Assembly (NCBI GenBank): GCA_028875725.1
Contig: JAPPCR010000015.1
Location: 667,038-731,037 of the forward strand
DNA length: 64,000 nucleotides
Origin: Acidobacteriota bacterium
GTDB lineage: Bacteria; Acidobacteriota; Thermoanaerobaculia; Multivoradales; Multivoraceae
Direction: 5' to 3'
Part shown: positions 29,584-36,490 of the stretch, piece after piece
Numbering within the stretch: the first letter of the stretch is position 1
Layout of the letters: each line of letters begins with the position of its first letter
The notes under the pieces: generated by a model
What the model was told of the DNA's origin: nothing
The model's database searches: none
Seen by the model: only the letters and a program-made list of their open reading frames with translations
Position numbers and translations under genes: made by a program

Positions 29584-30601
29584 CGACGTAGACCACGCCG
29601 CCCGCGTCGCCGGCGACAACGGTCTGGCCGTCGAGCGAGACGGCGCAAGGGCGTACACGGTCGTTGCACTCGACGGCGGCGAGCTGCTGCCCTGACTCGA
29701 GGTTCCAGAGGCGCAAAGTCCGGTCCGTGGAGGCGGAGACGGCGCGCCGGCCGCTCGGCATCAAAGTCACGGAGAAGATCGGTCCTGTGTGGCCTTCAAG
29801 CACTTGGTGACCCCGGCCTGCTTGGAGATCCCAGACGCGCAGTGTTGCATCGGCGGAGGCGGAGACTGCTGTTTCGCCGTCCGGTGCCACTGCCACGCCA
29901 TAAACCTCTGCCCTGTGTCCTTCGAGCGTGTGCAACGCGCGGCCCGAGTCGAGATTCCAAAGCCGCAGCGTCCGGTCTCCGGACACGGAGATGGCTCGCG
30001 CGCCCTCCGGGACGACGGCGACGGCGTGGACCGCGTCGGTGTGTCCTTCGAGGGTGCGCAACTCCAGTCCGGCCTCCAAGTCCCACACCCGGACTGTCTT
30101 GTCCCAGGAGACGGAAACGGCACGAGTGCCGTCGGCGGTCAGGGCGAAGGACTTGACGTCGTCCGTGTGCCCCTCCAAGACGTGCACCTCCCGGCCCGTC
30201 CGGGAATCCCACACCCGGAGCGTGGTGTCCGCGGACGACGAGACGGCTCGCCGGCCATCGCCCGTCACCGCCACGGAGTAGACCTCAGTGTCGTGTCCCC
30301 GGAGCACCCGAAGCGTCCGACCGGAAGCCAGGTCCCAGACCCGCAACGTAGCGTCGAAGGAACCGGATACGGCCCGCCTGCCGTCCGCCGTTACGGCAAC
30401 ACACCAGACGCCGGCGCCGTGGCCTTCGAGCGTGTACAAGGCCCGCCCCGATTCGAGGTCCCAAACACGCAACGTCGCATCGGCCGACGCGGAGACGACG
30501 CGCCGGCCATCCGGCGTCACCGCGAGGGCCTCGACCCTCCCGGTGTGCCCCTCAAGCCTGTGAACCAGCCTGCAGCGACACATACTCGCGGTAGCTCCCA
30601 C
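29531..30601 (-). CDS. WD40-repeat beta-propeller protein
   Basis: A protein of up to 356 residues made almost entirely of WD40 repeats. Seven well-kept repeats of about 42 residues are visible, each like LEGHTDAVHAVAVVPEGARA and ending in TLRVWDL or TLRLWNL, plus a degenerate eighth at the C-terminus (GDAGGVVYVAN). The repeats are very alike, implying recent expansion or purifying homogenisation. There is no signal peptide and no catalytic domain, so it is probably a scaffold. The start (ATG 30601 or 30583) lies inside the end of the upstream ABC gene in another frame, so it is likely the third gene of that ABC operon. An ABC-WD40 frameshift fusion is conceivable. Confidence 0.85.
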   Translation of the reverse strand: MGATASMCRCRLVHRLEGHTGRVEALAVTPDGRRVVSASADATLRVWDLESGRALYTLEGHGAGVWCVAVTADGRRAVSGSFDATLRVWDLASGRTLRVLRGHDTEVYSVAVTGDGRRAVSSSADTTLRVWDSRTGREVHVLEGHTDDVKSFALTADGTRAVSVSWDKTVRVWDLEAGLELRTLEGHTDAVHAVAVVPEGARAISVSGDRTLRLWNLDSGRALHTLEGHRAEVYGVAVAPDGETAVSASADATLRVWDLQAGRGHQVLEGHTGPIFSVTLMPSGRRAVSASTDRTLRLWNLESGQQLAAVECNDRVRPCAVSLDGQTVVAGDAGGVVYVANADLVRRDARSACGRL

Positions 30602-32651
30602 CCGGGATCGCCATCAGTTCCTCGTGCGACCCGAACTCCCGGACCTCGCCGTCCTCCAGGAAGTAGATCCGGTCCGCGTTGGCGATCGTCGACAGGCGGT
30701 GGGCGATGATGATGACGAGCCTGTCCTTCGCCGCTTCGTGCAGGGCGTCGACCAGGTAGGCCTCGGTTTCGGGGTCGAGCGCCGAGGTCGGCTCGTCGAG
30801 GATCAGGATGCGGGCTTCCCGGAGGAGCCCGCGGGCGATGGCGATGCGTTGCTTCTGTCCGACTGACAGCTTGCTGGTCACGGTGCCGAGGTTGGTCCGG
30901 TAGCCGTCCGGCAGGGCGGCGATGAAGTCGTGGGCGCCGGCGACGCGCGCGGCACGCTCGACCTGCGCCTCGGTCGCGGCCGGGTTGCCGTAGCGGATGT
31001 TCTCGAGAATCGAATCGGAGAAGAGCTGCGTTTCCTGGAAGACGTACGACACCTGCTTCCTGAGGCTTTCGACCGCCACGTCCTTCAGATCGACGCCGTC
31101 GACCTCCACCGTCCCCTCGGTCGCCTGAACGAAGGCCGGCACCATGTAGGCGAGGCTCGTCTTGCCGGCGCCGGTCGGCCCAACGAAGGCCACGATCTCG
31201 CCGATCCTTGCCTCAAGGTCCACGTTGCGGAGCGCGCGGCGGCCGTCCGGGTAGGTCAGGCCGACGCCCTTCATCTCGACGCCGCGCTTGATCCTGTCCA
31301 GTTCGACGCCGTCCCGCGTCTTCTCTTCCGGCAGGTCCATCAGGAAGAACACCCGGCGCATGCCGGCGATGTAGCCCTGCCACTCCGTGTACACAAATCC
31401 CCAGGCGCCGAACGTCGCGCTGAGGACGAAGTAGTAGTACGTGAGGACGAAGTAGTCGCCGGCGGTGAACGTGCCGTCGATGACGCGGCCCGCCATCACG
31501 ATGAAGAACAGGACCTGGCCCAGCATCAGCGCCAGGCTGAAGGCCTGCCGGACCGTGAGCACCAGGAACCACTCCGTGCGGAAGCGCTTGAACGACTCCG
31601 CGCTCGCCCGCCGGAATCGCCGCGCTTCCCGCTCGTTACCGCCGAGGCTCTGAACGGCGAGAACGTTGCTCATCCCTTCTTCGATGTTGCTCGTCGTGCT
31701 CGAGCCGGAGGCGCGGCTGGCCTGGCCTCGGCGCCGCGCCATGCGGGCAAAGGGGAGTTCGACCAGGAACACGATCGGAAGGGCGAGCATGCCCAGCACG
31801 ATGACCTCGGGTGCGGCGCCGAAGTACGTGAACATGATGTAGAGCGTGATCACCACGCCGAGCAGGCCGGAGTAAAGCCCCAGCGCGATGCCGTGCAGCA
31901 GCATGTTGGCGCTGGTGGAGTCGTACAGGACGCGGTAGACGCTGTCACCGATTCGCAGGTCGTCCAGGGTCGTCATCGGCAGCGACCGCAGCTTCCCGGC
32001 CACCCGGGTGCGGAGGAAGTGGTTCATCGACTGCGAGAGGCGAAGATGCACCCGGAAGTCGATGAACCCGAGGATGCCCGCCATCAGGCCCGAACCGAGG
32101 TTCGCCTGGTTCTCCGTCTGCGTGGCGATGTCGTGGCCCTGAGCCAGGGTGCCGAGGCCCTGCGGCGTGAGGGCCGTGGCGCCCCCGGAAGAGCCCGCCG
32201 AGGCCCCTGTGGGCGCTCCGCTGGGAGACCTGCCCGCGCCCCGGCTGGTGGTGAACCCGAAGACCGTCACCATGAACACCCCGAGCAGGAACACCCAGAG
32301 CATCATCTCAACCGGCCCCATGCCGTCCAGCAACAGCACGGCCGGCGCCAGGAAGGCAGGAAAGCCCGACGCGTCGCCGATGGGCATGCCCAGGATGACG
32401 TGGTCGACGACGACCTTTCCCGGCCAGGGCGCGACCATCAGCCGAAAGGCCAGCTCCACCGTGATGAAGCCGAGCTTCGTCGCGATCCGCGCCTTGAACA
32501 GCCCGAAGGTCGAGACGACCCGCGCGAAGATGCGCAGAACCTCCCGGAACGAAATGTCCGTGCCCAGGTCGAGAACGCTGGCCGCGCGGTCGAGTTGCTT
32601 TTCGTGCTCCCGCAGCGACGGGCGAGAAGCGCGAGCCGCTTCGGCCATCAA
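30552..32651 (-). CDS. ABC exporter half-transporter, paralogue of the 25.5-kb ABC gene
   Basis: A 699-residue MsbA-type ABC protein with an N-terminal cytosolic segment, a six-helix membrane domain and an ATPase. Between the first two helices is a Gly/Ser-rich loop of about 45 residues (SPSGAPTGASAGSSGGAT), shared with the paralogue at 25491. The ATPase has Walker A GPTGAGKTS near residue 490, signature LSVGQ, Walker B ILILDEPTSALD and H-loop IIIAHRLST, all intact. Its ATG overlaps the stop of the 821-residue ABC gene upstream (ATGA), so the two probably form a heterodimeric exporter. The WD40 gene overlaps its 3' end. Confidence 0.93.
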   Translation of the reverse strand: MMAEAARASRPSLREHEKQLDRAASVLDLGTDISFREVLRIFARVVSTFGLFKARIATKLGFITVELAFRLMVAPWPGKVVVDHVILGMPIGDASGFPAFLAPAVLLLDGMGPVEMMLWVFLLGVFMVTVFGFTTSRGAGRSPSGAPTGASAGSSGGATALTPQGLGTLAQGHDIATQTENQANLGSGLMAGILGFIDFRVHLRLSQSMNHFLRTRVAGKLRSLPMTTLDDLRIGDSVYRVLYDSTSANMLLHGIALGLYSGLLGVVITLYIMFTYFGAAPEVIVLGMLALPIVFLVELPFARMARRRGQASRASGSSTTSNIEEGMSNVLAVQSLGGNEREARRFRRASAESFKRFRTEWFLVLTVRQAFSLALMLGQVLFFIVMAGRVIDGTFTAGDYFVLTYYYFVLSATFGAWGFVYTEWQGYIAGMRRVFFLMDLPEEKTRDGVELDRIKRGVEMKGVGLTYPDGRRALRNVDLEARIGEIVAFVGPTGAGKTSLAYMVPAFVQATEGTVEVDGVDLKDVAVESLRKQVSYVFQETQLFSDSILENIRYGNPAATEAQVERAARVAGAHDFIAALPDGYRTNLGTVTSKLSVGQKQRIAIARGLLREARILILDEPTSALDPETEAYLVDALHEAAKDRLVIIIAHRLSTIANADRIYFLEDGEVREFGSHEELMAIPGGSYREYVSLQAGSQA
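30655..30990 (-). repeat. Arm 2 of ABC-gene inverted repeat (ATPase region)
   Basis: Reverse-complement partner of about 27180-27520. The two arms enclose roughly 3.1 kb carrying the GH32-like, 57-residue and WD40 genes. Homologous recombination between the arms could invert that segment. Confidence 0.8.
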
Positions 32652-35113
32652 CCGGCCTCGCCGGCCCGTCTCGACAGTCTCGCCTCGGTCTCCACGAATG
32701 ACCGGTAGCGCCCGCTTTCCACCGCCATGAGTTCGTTATGGGACCCGTTCTCGACGATCCGGCCGCCGTCGAGATAGAGGATCCTGTCCGCCTGCTGAAT
32801 CGTCGAGATCCGGTGCGTGATCAGGAAGATGGCGCGGCCCTCGCCCCACGCCGACAGGCGTTCGAGCACCCGGTGTTCGGTATACGCGTCAAGCGCGGCC
32901 GTCGGCTCGTCGAGAATCAGGATCGGAGCGTCCTTGACGATCGCCCGGGCAATCGAGAGGCGCTGACGCTGCCCCGTCGACAGCTTGCCGCCCCGGTCGC
33001 TCAGGACCGTGTCCAGACCTTCGGGGAGCCCGGCGACGTACTCGTCCACGCAGGCCACGCGTGCTGCCTCCAGCACCCTCTCGTCGTCCGCATCCGGCAC
33101 GACGTAGCGGATGTTGTCGCGGACCGACATGCCGAACAGGACGTTCTCCTGCAGGGCGACCGAGACGTTGCCGCGCAGGCTGTCCACGTCCAGCCCGCGG
33201 AGGTCGACGCCGTCGATCGAAACCGTTCCGGAGTCGGGATCGAACAGTCGAAGCAGCAGACTGACCAGCGTGCTCTTGCCCGATCCCGTCGGGCCGACGA
33301 TCGCCGTGATGCTGCCGGGTTCGACAACGAGACTGACATCGCGCAGAACGGGACGGTCCGGTTCGTAGGCGAAGTCGACGTTGTCAAAGCGGATCTGGCG
33401 CCGGAAGGGTCCCATCGGCGCGGCGTCGGGAGCGTTCTTCACGTCGGGCTCGATGTCGAGAATGTCGAACGACCGGTCGAGCCCCATCGCCATGTCCTGG
33501 GCCTGCGACCACAGGGTCACGACGTTCCGCACGGAGACGCTCGACGCGCCGATCTGCTCCTGGGCCCAGTTGTACGCGGCAAGGTTCCAGGTCACGAAAC
33601 TGAGACCGACGAGGGCGACGAGCGCCATCGCGAACGTCTCTCGTTCGCCATTGGCCCAGACCGCCATCAGGAACTGCGCGCTCAGGAGCGCCGCGGCGGC
33701 GATCGAGAAGGTGACGATGCCAACGACGGCCATCAGCGACCGGACGCGGAAGGACGCGTTGAACGCCCTCACGGAATCCCGCTCGAGCCGCTCCTGCTCC
33801 CTGTCCGCCGCGCCGTAGGCCTTGATCACCCGAATCGCGGCGAACGTTTCCTGGACGCGCGACGTGAAGTCCGAGTTGGCCTCCCGGGCAGCGAGGGATC
33901 GCTCGCGCATCCGCGGCGAGAACCACCGCCCCCACAGGACCGCGAGCAGGACGATGCTGAGCGCCATGCCGCCGAGGATCGGATCGAGCGCGGCCAGGAA
34001 GACGACGCCGATCGCGTAGGTGCTCAGCATCTGCATCGACTGCGTCACATTGCCGATGACGGCCGTGACCTGGGCGCTGTCCTGGTAGATGCGGTAGACC
34101 GAATCGCCCACCCGGTGGTCGCTGTGGTAGCGGAGAGACAGCCCGAGCCAGCGCTCCACCAGCGCCATCCGCAGGTCCTGGTTCACGCGCTGCATGATGA
34201 AGATGTAGTAGTAGGGCAGCAGCATCATCACCGGGAGCTGCGCGAACCACCCGAAGACCATGAAGACCGCGTAGATCCACTTCAGGCTGTGCCGCTGCTC
34301 TGCGGTCAGCGGCGCCAGGTCGATGTTCGGTTCGGCGGCATCGGCGTCGGGTTCCACAGACTCCGCACCGGCTCCAGGCGGCGCTTCGCCGGCAAGCTCC
34401 GACCGGCCGATGAAGTCGGCCAGGAACGGCGTCAGCGGCTCGGCCTGCAGGATGGACTGGCTGATCAGGTCCACGGAGAAGAGAGCGATCACCATCGTCA
34501 GCAGGGTCGAGGCCCACACCAGGACGAAGTAGTAGACGAGGTGGCTGGCGAGCCGGATGCGGAAGCGCAGCTTGCCGCCGTCGAACCGGTACTGCAGGAC
34601 CCAGATGCAGACGCATCCCGCCGCCACCAGCCCCACGTATAGCGAGTCTGCGAGACCGTCCACGCCGAACAGCGCGAACAGGAACGCTGCCGTGCCGACG
34701 AGCACCAGCGCGAGGGACGCCCAGAGGTAGGCCCGGCCCCTGGCGAAGAGGAGCACCCAGACGAGGACCGTCATCAGGACCGTGCCGGCCAGCAGGAGGT
34801 CGTGGCGCCAGTCGCTTCCCGGGGGCGCCAGCCACAGGAGCGGGCCGAGCGCCGTCAGGACAGTGACCAGGGGCGGAACGTGACGGAAGCTCCAGGCGCC
34901 CTCCGCGGCGGCGTCGCCGTCGGCCGCCTTGTTGCGCGGCAGCTCCCGCCAGCGGCCGACTATCTGGGGCCAGAGGTACGGCCAGGTCCGGACGAAGATC
35001 CGGAGGACGGCGACGAAGCCCTGCTCCTCGGGGGCTTTGCCCGGCGGGGACTCCGGAGGGGTGTCCGCCTCGCCCCAGAAGGGGAGCGCCCGCGCCTGCT
35101 TCAGATCGTCCAC
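32648..35113 (-). CDS. ABC exporter half-transporter with long membrane N-terminus
   Basis: An 821-residue ABC protein, longer than usual because extra hydrophobic helices at about 80-200 precede the exporter membrane domain. An acidic, Ala/Pro-rich loop lies at about 235-275 (GAESVEPDADAAEPNIDLAP). The ATPase has Walker A GPTGSGKST near residue 607, signature LSTGQ, Walker B ILILDEPTAALD and H-loop ITHRIST. It is the first gene of the minus-strand operon and couples by ATGA to the 699-residue ABC gene, the likely heterodimer partner. Cargo is unknown: lipid, glycoconjugate or peptide are all possible. Confidence 0.92.
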   Translation of the reverse strand: MDDLKQARALPFWGEADTPPESPPGKAPEEQGFVAVLRIFVRTWPYLWPQIVGRWRELPRNKAADGDAAAEGAWSFRHVPPLVTVLTALGPLLWLAPPGSDWRHDLLLAGTVLMTVLVWVLLFARGRAYLWASLALVLVGTAAFLFALFGVDGLADSLYVGLVAAGCVCIWVLQYRFDGGKLRFRIRLASHLVYYFVLVWASTLLTMVIALFSVDLISQSILQAEPLTPFLADFIGRSELAGEAPPGAGAESVEPDADAAEPNIDLAPLTAEQRHSLKWIYAVFMVFGWFAQLPVMMLLPYYYIFIMQRVNQDLRMALVERWLGLSLRYHSDHRVGDSVYRIYQDSAQVTAVIGNVTQSMQMLSTYAIGVVFLAALDPILGGMALSIVLLAVLWGRWFSPRMRERSLAAREANSDFTSRVQETFAAIRVIKAYGAADREQERLERDSVRAFNASFRVRSLMAVVGIVTFSIAAAALLSAQFLMAVWANGERETFAMALVALVGLSFVTWNLAAYNWAQEQIGASSVSVRNVVTLWSQAQDMAMGLDRSFDILDIEPDVKNAPDAAPMGPFRRQIRFDNVDFAYEPDRPVLRDVSLVVEPGSITAIVGPTGSGKSTLVSLLLRLFDPDSGTVSIDGVDLRGLDVDSLRGNVSVALQENVLFGMSVRDNIRYVVPDADDERVLEAARVACVDEYVAGLPEGLDTVLSDRGGKLSTGQRQRLSIARAIVKDAPILILDEPTAALDAYTEHRVLERLSAWGEGRAIFLITHRISTIQQADRILYLDGGRIVENGSHNELMAVESGRYRSFVETEARLSRRAGEAG

Positions 35114-35138
35114 ACCGCCGGGAGCTTACGCCGCAGCG

Positions 35139-36452
35139 CTAGGGATCCGCGGTTCTCCTGCGGCCCTCGACGGCGAAGTCGCTTTCGGGAGGCACATCAA
35201 GGCTCAGGGCACCGCGGAAGCTGTCGCCCCGGACCTGCAGCCAGACACTCAGCATGCCCACCGATCCCTTGCCCCAGTTCGACTGGGATCCGGACGCGGC
35301 GTACTCGTAGCTCAGGATGCCGTCCTCGAACCGGATCGCCGTGACCTCCATCTCGCCGTCCACCTCGTCGTGGAGCGTCGCGGCAAGCGCGCCGTCCTGT
35401 TCGGAGACAGTCAGTACGCTGTGGCGAAACTCGCCGAGGACCTTCGTCAGAACGTCCCACTCGCCGACCACCGCGGCGGGATCCGCGGGCTCTCCGGCGC
35501 CCACGACGCCGGGATAGTCGCGCCAGAGCCAACGCAGCGTGTCGGGGAAGATGGCGCCGCCGTGCCTCAGATCGTGGCCACCCGTGCCCATCTCGAAGCG
35601 GTAGTCGTAGCGCGCGAACATCAGGGCGGAGTCCATTTGGAGGTTGGCCAGCGCCCAGTTTCCCTCCGCGAGGTTGATGTCGTTCTCGCCGTCCTGGAGG
35701 AAGACGCGAATCGGCTTCGGGTTCCCGCGGGTCTTCCGGATCAGGTACGGGTACCGGGAACCGCCCTCGAGCCTCGTGTAACTGCCGACGTGGCTGACGA
35801 CCTTGCTGAACGCGTCGGGGCGCTGCCAGGCGACGGTGAAGGAGACCAGCCCGCCATCGCTCATGCCGGCGATCGCCCGGCCCGCCGCCTCGTCCGTCAG
35901 GTTGTAGTCCTTGCCGACCTCCGGGAGGATCTCCTCCAGCAGGAAGCGGGCGTAGGTGTCGTCGAGCAGCGTGTACTGGGCGTCGCGCTGGTCCCAGGGA
36001 ATCTCCTTCATGCCGGGGTTGATGAAGACGCCGATCGTGACCGGCATCTCGCCCCTGTGAATCAGGTTGTCGAAGACGGTCGGCGCCCTGACCGGGCCAT
36101 CGGGTTCGACGTAGAACAGACCGTCCTGGAAGACCATGACGGCCGCGGGTTCCGAGTCCGTGTACTGGGCCGGAACGTAGATCCAGTACTCGTGGGTCGT
36201 GCCGGGGTAGATGCGGCTGGCGTCCCAGGTGCGCTTCTCCACCGTGCCCGTCGGGACGCCTTCCTGGGGCTGGGAGTCGGGGCCGAGGGTGTACTCGGTG
36301 CCGCCGGCGGTCGCTGGAAGCATCAGGGACAGGAGCAGCAGTACGGACCACGGCGGACGCCGGCCTGACGGCCGGCGCGGATTCAAGGCCGCCTTCGGCG
36401 GCAGCCGGCGGGGACGCCGGCGCACCCAGTGTGAAACCACGTGCACCGGCAT
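35139..36452 (-). CDS. Secreted esterase-family alpha/beta hydrolase
   Basis: A protein of up to 437 residues in the putative-esterase (esterase D-like) family. Ser198 in AGMSDGGLV is the nucleophile in a GxSxG context; PAAVMVFQDGLFYVEPDGPV and GTGGHDLRHGGAIFP are other family blocks, the latter probably with the catalytic His. The C-terminal ~110 residues are a beta-rich extra domain. The signal peptide is SVLLLLSLMLPATAGG. The 5' end is unusual: the ATG at 36452 and a GTG nine codons later both precede or overlap a copy of the dispersed hairpin repeat, which would then encode the basic stretch before the signal peptide. The true start may differ. Confidence 0.82.
   Translation of the reverse strand: MPVHVVSHWVRRRPRRLPPKAALNPRRPSGRRPPWSVLLLLSLMLPATAGGTEYTLGPDSQPQEGVPTGTVEKRTWDASRIYPGTTHEYWIYVPAQYTDSEPAAVMVFQDGLFYVEPDGPVRAPTVFDNLIHRGEMPVTIGVFINPGMKEIPWDQRDAQYTLLDDTYARFLLEEILPEVGKDYNLTDEAAGRAIAGMSDGGLVSFTVAWQRPDAFSKVVSHVGSYTRLEGGSRYPYLIRKTRGNPKPIRVFLQDGENDINLAEGNWALANLQMDSALMFARYDYRFEMGTGGHDLRHGGAIFPDTLRWLWRDYPGVVGAGEPADPAAVVGEWDVLTKVLGEFRHSVLTVSEQDGALAATLHDEVDGEMEVTAIRFEDGILSYEYAASGSQSNWGKGSVGMLSVWLQVRGDSFRGALSLDVPPESDFAVEGRRRTADP
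36404..36430 (-). repeat. Dispersed GC-rich hairpin repeat, copy B
   Basis: On the minus strand this copy reads ACTGGGTGC, then arms GCCGGCG and CGCCGGC around TCCC, identical over 27 bases to copies C, D and E. It lies within the 5' end of the esterase reading frame and encodes its Arg-rich stretch VRRRPRR. Confidence 0.9.
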
Positions 36453-36490
36453 ACCCAGCCCGCTAGCAGCGAGTTTCGCGGCTCAGCCCC

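Noticed and set aside
29650..30560. Regularly spaced repeats that could suggest a CRISPR array or minisatellite
   Set aside because: The ~126-bp periodicity matches 42-residue WD40 repeats in an open frame; no short identical repeats with unique spacers exist.
32738..34642. Long plus-strand frame opposite the 821-residue ABC gene
   Set aside because: Antisense shadow of a clearly conserved ABC gene.
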